A DNA stretch of 15,965 bases from Planctomycetaceae bacterium. GTDB lineage: Bacteria; Planctomycetota; Planctomycetia; Pirellulales; Pirellulaceae. The translations under genes and the position numbers were made by a program. The notes under the pieces are model-generated. The model did no database searches and was not told the DNA's origin. It saw only the letters and a list, made by a program, of their open reading frames with translations. The stretch is from contig DNWZ01000587.1 in the NCBI GenBank assembly GCA_003506095.1, positions 12,790 to 28,754 of the forward strand, in the 5' to 3' direction. This document shows positions 7,311-15,029 of the stretch, one piece after another (the stretch's first letter is position 1; each line of letters begins with the position of its first letter).

Positions 7311-8288
7311 ATGTCAGAAGACCTGTATCAAACGCTGGGCGTAACCCGTCAGTCCGACAAGGACGAAATTCAGAAGGCCTATCGCAATTTGGCCCGCAAG
7401 TATCACCCCGACATGAACCAAAACGACGAGAAATCTCGCGAGAAGTTCAAGCGGGTTCAGGAAGCATATGACGTTTTGAGCGATCCCGACAAGCGAGCGG
7501 CATATGACCGTTATGGTGCTGATTTTGAAAAGGTTCGCAGCAGCGGGTTCAATCCGGCGGCCGGTGCCGGCGGTGCGTCGTTCGAAGGGCTGGACCTGGA
7601 GCAGATTTTTGGCGGTGCTCGTGGCGGTGGTGGCGGATTTCAAAACGGTTTCAGCGACTTCTTTGAGCAGTTAATGGGCGCTGGGGCGGCACCCGGAGGG
7701 CGTGGCGGGGGCGGCGGACGAAGGACTCGCCAAGCGGCACCCACCGTGGGTGAAAACATCCGTCATGAATTGCGGATTCCCCTGAAAAAAGCGTTGACCG
7801 GCGGTCAGTACGAGTTTTATTTGCCGGCGGATGCGGGGCGTCAGAAAATCGCATTTTCGGTTCCTGCTGGGATCGAGTCGGGGTCGAAGATGCGGCTGCG
7901 AGGCAAGGGCTATGCGTCGCCAAGCGGCGGACCGGCAGGCGATCTTATTCTGGTGATTCATGTTGATGAACATCCATTGATTCGTCGCCAGGGAAAGAAC
8001 CTGGTAATCACGTTGCCGGTCACGTTGAAGGAAGCGACTTTGGGGGCAAAAGTCGAGGTGCCGACGCCTAAGGGGACACTGACGATGACGGTTCCGCCGG
8101 GCAGCAGCGGTGGGCGTCGATTGCGGCTGAAGGGCCAGGGGGTCGATGACGGCAAGGGGCCGACGGGTGATATCTTGATCGAATTGCAGATTGCGTTGCC
8201 TGAAAAGATTGACGAGTCGGCAAAAGAGATGATTGAGCAGTTTGATGCGATGCATCCGCTGTCACCACGCAGCCAATTGAGTTGGTAG
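7311..8288 (+). CDS. DnaJ-class co-chaperone, CbpA-like, no zinc finger
   Basis: 325 residues. The J-domain (about 1-70) has the DnaK-stimulating HPD motif (H32-P33-D34, in KYHPDMN) and ends in AAYDRYG. A Gly/Phe-rich linker (about 80-145) contains long glycine runs. It goes directly into the two-lobed C-terminal substrate-binding domain (about 147-315: GENIRHELRIPLKKAL, then a second lobe from about LVITLPVTLKEATLGAKVEVP). The CxxCxGxG zinc repeats of true DnaJ are absent, so it is a class II (CbpA-type) J-protein. It delivers clients to DnaK and stimulates its ATPase in the cytosol. It starts 200 bp from the divergent CehA/McbA-like gene and ends 46 bp before rnpA, so it probably leads a dnaJ-like/rnpA/yidD operon. 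No CIRCE-like operator is visible upstream. Confidence 0.92.
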   Translation: MSEDLYQTLGVTRQSDKDEIQKAYRNLARKYHPDMNQNDEKSREKFKRVQEAYDVLSDPDKRAAYDRYGADFEKVRSSGFNPAAGAGGASFEGLDLEQIFGGARGGGGGFQNGFSDFFEQLMGAGAAPGGRGGGGGRRTRQAAPTVGENIRHELRIPLKKALTGGQYEFYLPADAGRQKIAFSVPAGIESGSKMRLRGKGYASPSGGPAGDLILVIHVDEHPLIRRQGKNLVITLPVTLKEATLGAKVEVPTPKGTLTMTVPPGSSGGRRLRLKGQGVDDGKGPTGDILIELQIALPEKIDESAKEMIEQFDAMHPLSPRSQLSW

Positions 8289-8334
8289 GCGGATTGAATT
8301 TTGAAGCAGCGGTTTTGAAAATCTGGCAAGCAAA

Positions 8335-8709
8335 TTGACGGTAAACGTGAATCGATTCGGCAAACGCGACCGGGTGAAAAACGGCGATGATTTTACGCAA
8401 ATCATTCGCGGCGGGGCGTTTGCGGCGGACGACATATTGGTCGTCAACGTTCGACGCCGGCTTGCGGGACCGGATCAGGCGTCTTCACGCATCGGGATCA
8501 CGATTCCCAGAAAAACCGGTCCGGCCGTCGTACGAAATCGTTGGAAGCGATGGATTCGCGAGGCGTTTCGCACGCAACGAGCGCAAATTCCGGTCGGTTT
8601 GGAAATCATCGTCCGGCCCAAACGCGATGCGGCCGGCGGGTTTGATGCAATCGCACAGTCGTTGCCGGTGACGGTGCGTCGGGCGAGTCGGAAACTGAAA
8701 GACAATTGA
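8335..8709 (+). CDS. rnpA: Ribonuclease P protein component
   Basis: 124 residues with a TTG start; a GTG at 8347 is an equally possible start that removes four residues. RnpA binds the RNase P RNA and helps it cut 5' leaders from pre-tRNA. The RNR signature is present as VVRNRWKRWIREAFR (about 65-79), preceded by SRIGITIPRKTG, the conserved strand before it. The C-terminus VTVRRASRKLKDN is the usual basic end. Length is typical. The stop TGA overlaps a possible TTG start of yidD, and rnpA-yidD adjacency is the standard bacterial arrangement. The usual upstream partner rpmH is missing; the 46-bp gap to the J-protein gene is too short for it. Confidence 0.92.
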   Translation: MTVNVNRFGKRDRVKNGDDFTQIIRGGAFAADDILVVNVRRRLAGPDQASSRIGITIPRKTGPAVVRNRWKRWIREAFRTQRAQIPVGLEIIVRPKRDAAGGFDAIAQSLPVTVRRASRKLKDN

Positions 8710-8735
8710 CCGAAAGAAAGTGTCTTGGCGAAACG

Positions 8736-8945
8736 ATGGGACGAAAGTTCGCAATATTTTTGATCCGTTGTTACCAGGTGGGTATCAGTCCGATCCTGGG
8801 TCGATCCTGCCGGTTTTCGCCGTCCTGCAGCCATTATGCAATCGCGGTGATCCAACGCGATGGTTTTTTTGTCGGTGGATGGCGTGCGTTTCGACGGATT
8901 CTTCGTTGCCATCCGTTTAATCCGGGCGGATACGACCCGCCATAG
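8736..8945 (+). CDS. yidD: Membrane protein insertion efficiency factor YidD
   Basis: 69 residues from the ATG at 8736. A TTG at 8706 overlapping the rnpA stop would add ten residues. The family core is complete: FLIRCYQVGISPILG, then CRFSPSCSHYA, then G..RILRCHPFNPGGYDPP. YidD is a small amphipathic membrane-associated protein that helps YidC-dependent insertion of inner-membrane proteins. The three cysteines of the family (CRFSPSC and RC) are present. I chose the ATG because family members begin just before the (K/R)xxxIxLIRxYQ helix. The usual downstream yidC is not in the window; the giant surface-protein gene follows instead. Confidence 0.93.
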   Translation: MGRKFAIFLIRCYQVGISPILGRSCRFSPSCSHYAIAVIQRDGFFVGGWRAFRRILRCHPFNPGGYDPP

Positions 8946-8957
8946 CGGCAGAGCCGC
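8945..8957. terminator. Weak hairpin at the yidD stop
   Basis: GCGGC-AGA-GCCGC forms a 5-bp stem with a 3-nt loop starting at the last base of the yidD stop codon. No T-run follows. It may slow or end transcription of the rnpA-yidD unit, but the stem is short and could be chance in GC-rich DNA. Confidence 0.22.
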
Positions 8958-9292
8958 CCAAACGCGTTCAAACTGCCTCGATTCGCTAAACCCTTTGGTT
9001 AGAATCTTCGTACACGTTTCACCGTTGGAACTGAACCACCGTTGAACGCGTCTAAACCGATCGAGCTAATCAGTCTGCTTTTTCCGTTGTGCAGTGACGT
9101 CCGAAAAACATTTGCAGATGTTTTGTTGATGTTCAGGGCGTCGGTTCAGGGGAATAGGCAAAAGGTATGGGTTGTGGCGATTTTTTTCTTTCCAGCACCC
9201 GTTTTGGGTCGAAACGGAAAGAAGGAAATAGGCGTGCGGCCTTTCAGGAAAACGTCTCTTCAAGTCGCCAGGTTGAAAATCGCGTGAAGTTA
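8946..9292. other. 347-bp intergenic region before the giant surface-protein gene
   Basis: No gene is supported. A reading frame at 9042-9287 has no recognisable family features. The region holds the weak hairpin at 8945-8957, an 8-bp direct repeat CACCGTTG (9020-9027 and 9037-9044, period 17), a T7 run at 9181-9187, and the bulged hairpin at 9183-9226. It probably contains the promoter and 5' leader of the following gene, but I could not identify convincing -35/-10 boxes. Confidence 0.6.
9183..9226 (+). promoter_or_regulatory. Bulged stem-loop in the presumed leader of the giant surface-protein gene
   Basis: The outer arms TTCTTT (9186-9191) and AAAGAA (9218-9223) and the inner arms CCGTTT (9199-9204) and AAACGG (9212-9217) form a 12-bp interrupted stem. 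It has a 7-nt left bulge and a 7-nt loop (TGGGTCG). T-G and T-A pairs can extend the outer arm to 9183-9226. It ends about 66 nt before the chosen ATG. An alternative pairing TTCTTTCC/GGAAAGAA competes with the inner arm. A regulatory role is only inferred. Confidence 0.35.
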
Positions 9293-12200
9293 ATGAACAA
9301 ACAGACGTCAAAAGACGGAAATTGGTCACTTAAGGTCGAACGCAGTGGTAGGACGAGTTCGCGTGGCAGTTTAAAACGGCTTCATCAGGCGTTAGCAATG
9401 TTTTTGTCCAGCGCCGAGGAGACATCGCCGCGGCGAGGGCGGTTATTGCTGGAGCAGCTTGAAAGCCGCCAGATGATGGCTGGCGATGTCGACATGCTGT
9501 TTACAAGTTCATCGAGTGTCGGCGGATCGAGTTCGAATTCCCCGGCTCTGGTCGCGTCAACCAATGCCGAAGGCGAAGCGGCGCAGGACTTGGTCGCTTT
9601 TGCCAAGGCGTTGGCGGATGTGGGCGTAACGTATTATGGCGCCGCGTGGTGTCCGATTTGTACTCAGCAGAAGGAGTTGTTCCAGGATGGAGGCGATTTC
9701 CTGCCGTTTGTTGAGGTAACGCGGTCGGATCGATCATTGAATGCAGTGGGTACGGCCGCTGGGATTGAAGTTTTCCCGACGTGGGAGTTTCCTGACGGGA
9801 CGCGGGCAACCGGGCTGCAGTCGTTGGCGACCTTGAGTCAACGAAGTGGCGTCGCGATTCCTCAGTCGGCCAATCCGAGTTTTGTGGCCATTGGCAACCA
9901 AAGCGTCGCGATCGGGTCGCCGTTGCATATTCCAGTCAATGCCTACAATCCTGCGGGTGGACCGATCACGGTGTCTGTTTCGGTCGCTAACCCCGCTTTG
10001 TTGGAAGCGGTGGTTCTGACCGGTAATCGCAGTCTCCGGATGAGCGTTGCTGGATACGGAGACATGGTATTTGAGCTGTTTGAAGACAAGGCACCTAGGC
10101 CGGCCGGTCGCGTTGCCCAACTGGCGCAGGATGGTTTTTATGATGGAATCATTTTCCATCGAATCATCGATAATTTTATGATTCAGGGTGGCGACCCCAC
10201 GGGAACAGGTTCTGGCGGATCGCCGCTTGGGAACTTTGACGACCAATTTCATCCTGACCTGCAACACAACCGCTCGGGCGTCTTGTCTTTCGCCAAATCG
10301 AGCGATGACACGAATAATTCACAGTTCTTCATAACCGAAGGGCCGCAGCGAACGCTCGACTTCAACCACTCGGTGTTTGGCCAGTTAGTCGAAGGGGATA
10401 AAGTTCGCGAAGCGATCAGCGAGATTGGTGACGCTGCTGACAAGGGGACGAATGCGTCGGACAGGCCGTTAATCAATATCGTGATTGAATCTGCCACGGT
10501 CTTTAATGACACCGAAAACTCGGTCGTGATGCTCAAGGCGAGGGGAAACCAGACCGGCACGACCAATGTGACGTTTACGGCGACCAATGCGACCGGCCAA
10601 ACGTTTACGCAAGTGGTTCCCGTTTCGGTTGTGGCGGACAGCGGTGTGGGCAGCAACTCAGCTCCGTTTTTAGCAGATATTACGAACCCTGCGCCGCGAC
10701 CCAACACATCCCCAGCAACGCTGCAGTTATCCAGCACGGATGTCGAAGGCGATGCTGTGGAGTACTTCGTATCGACGACCAATGCGAGCGTGACTGCAGA
10801 GGTAAACGCGACGACGGGATTGGTTACTGTCACTCCGGTTGCCGGTTTTGTGGGCACCGCCAACGTGCTTGTCGGTGTGCGTCCTGCGGCGGGCGTTGTC
10901 GGCGCCTTGGCGAACCAAACCGATACTCAGTCGGTTCCATTCGTATTCACTGCTGCCGCATCAGCCGCGCCGACGGCTCCGACAAGTGTCGATTTGGCGG
11001 CAGCCAGCGACAGTGGGGCCAGCAATACGGACAACATCACGCGTTCGGGATCCTTGACGTTTAACATCGCGGGGGTACAGGCGGGCGCGGAAGTGATTTT
11101 ATTCGCGGGTTCTGTCGAGGTCGGCCGTGGTATTTCCACCGGAACGACGGCTACCGTGACGACCAACAATATCGCCGCGTTGGGTGATGGGACCTATCAA
11201 ATCACAGCACGCCAATCGACCGGCGGACAGGTCAGCAGCGCTTCGCAACCGCTTTCGATCACTTTCGATGCGACTCAGCCAGTCACCATTCAGAACTTCC
11301 CGACTGCTGCCAATGTCGGCATCCCGCTGAACGTGAACCTCAGTCATCCCGAAGAAGGCTCGGGTTTGACATACGGATTAACGGGCGCTCCCGCTGGTGC
11401 AACCATCAATCCGCAGACAGGTGTGATTTCGTGGACACCGACCACTGAGCAGATCGGGTCGCAGACCATGACGTTAACGTTGACCGATTTAGCCGGCAAC
11501 ATCCGCAGCCAAACCTTTACCGTTCCCGTCGCCGCAGCGCCGCAGGCTGGCACACGTCTGGAAATCGCGAACTTGGCTGGCGAGGTCGTCACTCAGGTGG
11601 ATCCCAATCAGGAGTTCTTACTGCGTTTCTATGCACGCGATTTACGAAGCGTCAGCAGTCGCGATGGGATCTTTGCGGCGTTCGCGGACATCCTTTTCGA
11701 CAGCACCCGAGTAGTGCCTGTCACTTCAACACCGATCCAATACGGCCCGGGTTTTGGGTCGCTGGTTAAATCGGGGACGTTTGGAACCGGTGTGATCGAT
11801 GAACTTGGTGCGGTAACCGACAGCCTGGCAGCAACGAGTGCGAGTGAGGCGCTGATCGCGACCGTGCGAATGCGAGCCACTGGCACGGGTACGGTTACGT
11901 TTGTTAGCGAACCGGCGGATCTGAACGGCAATGACATTTTGTTGTTCAATCAGACCACAGCCGTCGCTGATTCGTTGGTCAGTTTTGGTCGTGTCGACCT
12001 CTTGATTGGGTCACGCTTCACCGCTGTGAATGATACGTTCACGGTGGTTCGCGGTAGTGCCGCGACTAACTTGAATGTTTTGGCTAACGACACATTCGCA
12101 ACGGGTGTAACTGGAACTTTGACCTTGTCATTGCTAGGCACGCCATCGGCGGGTGGCACGGTTTCGATCCAGAACAACCAGGTTCGATACCAACCTGCGG

Positions 12201-13813
12201 CAACGTTTGTCGGTACGGAAACTTTCACCTACACCGCAACGGATAATACCGGCCTGGCACGCACGGCAACCGCTACGGTCACGGTTACGAGCACCGCTAT
12301 TGTTCCGCCGACCGCGGTTAACGACACATTTACCGTCGTCGAAGATGCGCCCATCGCCACGTTCAACGTGCTGACAAACGACACGCCATCGGCGACTGGC
12401 GCAACGCTGACCATCACTGCGATCGGGACCAGCACGCGGGGATCGACGGTTGAAATTGTCTCCGGTGGCCAGGCGATTCGCTATCGTCCGGCTGCGAACT
12501 TCAACGGCACCGAAGCGATCACCTACACCGTGACCGATTCGGGTGGCGGTACCGCGACGGCGACGGTGACATTTAACGTAACGGCGGTTAACGATGCACC
12601 GCCGGCAGCGAATATCACACGTGACGTGTTTCGTGGCGACACGAATAAGATCGTCGCTTCCTTGGCAGATTATGGCACCAATGTCGACGGCACTGAAACC
12701 TTGACCGTGGCCATTGTCGGCACGCCGACCGGTGGTGGCACCTTCACCGTCGACGGAACGTCAATTCGCTACACACCACCAAACAGCACGTTTGTCGGAA
12801 CCAGCACGGTCGATTATCGAACGACCGATCCAAGTGGACTGTCATCGACGGGAACACTAACCATCAACGTGCTCGATTCGTTGCCGACGCAACTGGCAGT
12901 CAACTTAAACGGCCCCAGTACAGTCAGGTTCGGTTCGGAGTTTGTGGCTACGCTCAGCGGAACCACTGCCGCAGGCCAGTCGGTTTCGAGAACGGTTTCT
13001 TTCTCGACGGTGAACGGTTCATTGCAGTTCGCTGACCTTCCTGCGGGTAATTACTCGGTCGAGGTTCCCGCGATCCCGTTTTTAACGGGAATGGACCAAC
13101 CGCAAGTGATTGCATTCTCAGCCGCAGCAGCAGGGGGTGAAGTCAACCGAACGGTGAACGTTGGGCGGGTAAAAGCGATTTACAAACGCAACGAAGACTA
13201 TTTCGAATCTTCTACACGCGACAAATTGTTTGCCGTGATTGAACCTGGCAGCGATTCTTTGGCCATCGTGGGAGCGGAAAAGACTTCACTGGTCTTGGCC
13301 CCGATTGTCAATCTAAACGAAAATGCATCAACGATCACCATTCGCGGAAATACATCGACCAACACCGCAACACAGGCCACGATTGCGTTCGATTCGTCTC
13401 GTGTACAGACACGCGGGGTGGCCAACGATATGCGTTTGGTGCGATTGAATCTCTCTGGCATGTCGTTCACCGCGCCGCCGGCCACCAGTTCGTTGTCATC
13501 AACAACGACGCCCGAAGGTGAATCCGCAGCATCAACAGCGGCGATCCCCGCAACCCAAATATCGTCGTTGGCCGCTCCGCCGATCGGGAGTGCCGAGGGT
13601 GAGGGTTTGTCGAGTTCTGTTAACAACAGCGGCGACATCTCTGAGTACTTCGAATCGCAGTTAAATCAGTCCCAAGCGGCTCAGCGTGATCGTGTTCTGT
13701 CGGATACGTCCGACCCGGTCTCCTTGTCCGCCATCCAGTCCGAAACGCTTCAAGGAAGCAGTGACGACGGCTTGCCACCGGCAGCGGTCGACGAGTTTTT
13801 GGCATCGTTTTGA
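9293..13813 (+). CDS. Giant secreted surface protein: thioredoxin-like, cyclophilin, Ig/cohesin-like and cadherin-like domains
   Basis: About 1,506 residues from the ATG at 9293. The frame is open from an ATG at 9167, but the planctomycete-type leader fits the later start. Order: basic N-terminus; LEPR-type motif LEQLESRQMMAGDV (53-66); thioredoxin-like domain with AAWCPIC (C120, C123) and FPTW carrying the expected cis-Pro; cyclophilin domain (about 245-404) with FHRIIDNFMIQGGDP (288-302) and SQFF...LDFNH (343-359); a cadherin-like domain (about 457-552); Ig-like domain (about 557-660); He_PIG-like domain (663-747); cohesin-like domain (about 754-905); three tandem cadherin-like repeats, each with VND near its start (about 912-1004, 1009-1098, 1099-1198); a further beta-rich region; and a Ser/Thr-rich acidic tail (after about 1389). 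There is no transmembrane anchor or sortase motif. It probably acts outside the cell in adhesion plus protein folding or redox. Domain names for the beta-sandwich parts are by pattern only. Confidence 0.85.
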   Translation: MNKQTSKDGNWSLKVERSGRTSSRGSLKRLHQALAMFLSSAEETSPRRGRLLLEQLESRQMMAGDVDMLFTSSSSVGGSSSNSPALVASTNAEGEAAQDLVAFAKALADVGVTYYGAAWCPICTQQKELFQDGGDFLPFVEVTRSDRSLNAVGTAAGIEVFPTWEFPDGTRATGLQSLATLSQRSGVAIPQSANPSFVAIGNQSVAIGSPLHIPVNAYNPAGGPITVSVSVANPALLEAVVLTGNRSLRMSVAGYGDMVFELFEDKAPRPAGRVAQLAQDGFYDGIIFHRIIDNFMIQGGDPTGTGSGGSPLGNFDDQFHPDLQHNRSGVLSFAKSSDDTNNSQFFITEGPQRTLDFNHSVFGQLVEGDKVREAISEIGDAADKGTNASDRPLINIVIESATVFNDTENSVVMLKARGNQTGTTNVTFTATNATGQTFTQVVPVSVVADSGVGSNSAPFLADITNPAPRPNTSPATLQLSSTDVEGDAVEYFVSTTNASVTAEVNATTGLVTVTPVAGFVGTANVLVGVRPAAGVVGALANQTDTQSVPFVFTAAASAAPTAPTSVDLAAASDSGASNTDNITRSGSLTFNIAGVQAGAEVILFAGSVEVGRGISTGTTATVTTNNIAALGDGTYQITARQSTGGQVSSASQPLSITFDATQPVTIQNFPTAANVGIPLNVNLSHPEEGSGLTYGLTGAPAGATINPQTGVISWTPTTEQIGSQTMTLTLTDLAGNIRSQTFTVPVAAAPQAGTRLEIANLAGEVVTQVDPNQEFLLRFYARDLRSVSSRDGIFAAFADILFDSTRVVPVTSTPIQYGPGFGSLVKSGTFGTGVIDELGAVTDSLAATSASEALIATVRMRATGTGTVTFVSEPADLNGNDILLFNQTTAVADSLVSFGRVDLLIGSRFTAVNDTFTVVRGSAATNLNVLANDTFATGVTGTLTLSLLGTPSAGGTVSIQNNQVRYQPAATFVGTETFTYTATDNTGLARTATATVTVTSTAIVPPTAVNDTFTVVEDAPIATFNVLTNDTPSATGATLTITAIGTSTRGSTVEIVSGGQAIRYRPAANFNGTEAITYTVTDSGGGTATATVTFNVTAVNDAPPAANITRDVFRGDTNKIVASLADYGTNVDGTETLTVAIVGTPTGGGTFTVDGTSIRYTPPNSTFVGTSTVDYRTTDPSGLSSTGTLTINVLDSLPTQLAVNLNGPSTVRFGSEFVATLSGTTAAGQSVSRTVSFSTVNGSLQFADLPAGNYSVEVPAIPFLTGMDQPQVIAFSAAAAGGEVNRTVNVGRVKAIYKRNEDYFESSTRDKLFAVIEPGSDSLAIVGAEKTSLVLAPIVNLNENASTITIRGNTSTNTATQATIAFDSSRVQTRGVANDMRLVRLNLSGMSFTAPPATSSLSSTTTPEGESAASTAAIPATQISSLAAPPIGSAEGEGLSSSVNNSGDISEYFESQLNQSQAAQRDRVLSDTSDPVSLSAIQSETLQGSSDDGLPPAAVDEFLASF
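12023..12890 (+). repeat. Three tandem cadherin-like repeats inside the giant surface protein
   Basis: The units begin AVNDTFTVV (codon at 12023), AVNDTFTVV (12314) and AVNDAPPAA (12584), about 270-290 bp apart. The first two also contain N-VL-NDT and both end in a TFTYTATD/AITYTVTD-type strand; the third ends VDYRTTD. This is the usual VCBS/cadherin_5-type repeat pattern of bacterial surface adhesins, where such repeats form calcium-stabilised rods. The third unit is the most diverged. Confidence 0.75.
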
Positions 13814-13865
13814 TAGTCGGCTGACCAGCTTTTCGGGGGCCTTGTCGTACTAGGTTTCTGCGGCG

Positions 13866-14435
13866 ATGATTCGACGCATGAGCGACTACGACCCCGAAGA
13901 GCTGAAGCGGTTAATCAGCGAACATGCATTGAAGTTTGGCACCTTTACGCTTGCCAGCGGCAAAACAGCCAGCTATTACCTCGATTGCCGTCACTTGACG
14001 CTGCATCCTCGCGGCGCCAACGTGATCGCTGCGGGCATTCTTGAAAAGCTGATGCAAATGGACCGGTTGCCCGATGCCGTTGGCGGCATGGCCATTGGTG
14101 CTGATCCTATCACCGCCGCTGTGATCACGATCGGCGGCCAGCGTGGATTGCCGATCGTCGGCTTCATGGTTCGCAAAGAGCCCAAGGGGCATGGAACCGG
14201 CCGACAAGTGGAAGGACCGGTTCATGCCGGTCAAGAAGTGATCATCGTCGAAGACGTGATCACCAGTGGCGGCAGCGCACTGGCGGCGGTGAAGGCGGCT
14301 CGCGATTTCGGGTTGAACGTTCGCGGCGTGATCGGCATTATCGATCGACTAGCCGGCGGCCAAGCAGCGTTCGCGGCCGAAGGCGTCCCGCTGCAAACCC
14401 TGTTGACCGTCCGTGACTTCGGGATCGAAGCTTAG
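13866..14435 (+). CDS. pyrE: Orotate phosphoribosyltransferase
   Basis: 189 residues from the ATG at 13866; an in-frame ATG at 13878 (MSDYDPEEL) is an equally good start. The enzyme joins orotate to PRPP to make OMP in pyrimidine synthesis, in the cytoplasm as a dimer. Visible: substrate-binding LKFGTFTLASGKTASYYLD (22-40), the flexible catalytic loop RKEPKGHGTG (103-112), and the PRPP loop VIIVEDVITSGGS (125-137) with its two acidic residues. The length is slightly short of the E. coli enzyme, as in other bacterial PyrE. It starts 52 bp after the giant surface-protein gene, with no other pyr gene nearby. Its stop codon overlaps the convergent fliS stop. Confidence 0.94.
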   Translation: MIRRMSDYDPEELKRLISEHALKFGTFTLASGKTASYYLDCRHLTLHPRGANVIAAGILEKLMQMDRLPDAVGGMAIGADPITAAVITIGGQRGLPIVGFMVRKEPKGHGTGRQVEGPVHAGQEVIIVEDVITSGGSALAAVKAARDFGLNVRGVIGIIDRLAGGQAAFAAEGVPLQTLLTVRDFGIEA

Positions 14436-14980
14436 CCTTGCAGATTCAGAGAGCTGCTTAAGGTAGGGCGATCTTCGCTCCGATGCGGTGCAGGTTGTGC
14501 GCGATACGCATTGGGGGCCGGCGCTCGGGTCGAAGTGGTTTGCGTATTGACCGGTTCGCCGTGCTTTCCGAGCGAATTAGCGAACACATCCGGCGATCCG
14601 GAAGCGGATTGTGCACAGACCATCCGCCAAGTTTCGGCCTCGGTCTCGAGCACCAAACGCAATTCGTCGATCATCGAATAATCGCCGACCGTGATTGCTT
14701 TGTTCAGGTGCTGCAACAGAAAGACATACAGGTCTGCAACCTGTCTGGTAACCGGAATGTCGTCGCTGGCGACCCCTGAAAGCAATTCGTTTAAAACATC
14801 AAACAGGTGCAGACTCTGTTCGTCCCAAACGACTTTAGCGGTCGACGCTTTGATACGATCTGAAACGACCTGGCACAGCCCAATCCCCTTTTCGATCAGC
14901 ATCAATCGCAAGCGTGCCGGCGGGGCAGATCGAACGAGTGATTCGAGATAGTTAGCATTGGAGGGAGCGCCGTAGTTCAT
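14432..14980 (-). CDS. fliS: Flagellar export chaperone FliS with long C-terminal extension
   Basis: 182 residues. FliS binds newly made flagellin in the cytoplasm, keeps it from polymerising, and delivers it to the flagellar export gate. The family pattern is clear: YLESLVRSAPPARLRLMLIEKGI near the N-terminus, several amphipathic helices, then VADLYVFLLQHLNKA and ..LVLETEAETWRMV, where the fold normally ends near residue 125. About 55 further residues are Ser/Pro/Ala/Thr-rich and look disordered (QSASGSPDVF... to SLNLQG). The gene lies 49 bp downstream of fliD in the same orientation, the usual fliD-fliS order. Its stop TAA overlaps the pyrE stop TAG of the other strand by sharing bases of CTTAG. 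Confidence 0.88.
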   Translation of the reverse strand: MNYGAPSNANYLESLVRSAPPARLRLMLIEKGIGLCQVVSDRIKASTAKVVWDEQSLHLFDVLNELLSGVASDDIPVTRQVADLYVFLLQHLNKAITVGDYSMIDELRLVLETEAETWRMVCAQSASGSPDVFANSLGKHGEPVNTQTTSTRAPAPNAYRAQPAPHRSEDRPTLSSSLNLQG

Positions 14981-15029
14981 AAGTTTGATGTCGTTGCGGG
15001 TTTGAAGAACGCGAAGCGGAACGACTTAT

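Noticed and set aside
7671..8255. 194-residue open frame on the minus strand inside the J-protein gene
   Set aside because: It lies fully antisense to the DnaJ C-terminal domain, has no motif, and has an Arg/Gln/His-rich composition typical of shadow frames.
8289..8334. Possible rpmH (ribosomal protein L34) before rnpA
   Set aside because: Only 46 bp are available and no L34-type sequence is present.
9042..9287. 81-residue frame in the spacer before the giant surface-protein gene
   Set aside because: It has no family similarity or ribosome-binding site, and it overlaps the presumed leader.
9167..9292. N-terminal extension of the giant surface protein from ATG 9167
   Set aside because: The 42 added residues include no signal-like feature, the purine run upstream is too close to the ATG for good initiation, and the leader motif sits at the usual distance from the ATG at 9293.
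10249..10863. 204-residue open frame on the minus strand inside the giant surface-protein gene
   Set aside because: It is antisense to a well-supported coding region, is rich in Val/Thr/Ala as a shadow of Thr/Asn-rich codons, and shows no family motif.
13453..13813. Possible dockerin or C-terminal sorting signal at the end of the giant surface protein
   Set aside because: The tail is Ser/Thr-rich and acidic with no DxDxDG calcium loops, no terminal hydrophobic helix and no LPxTG-like motif.
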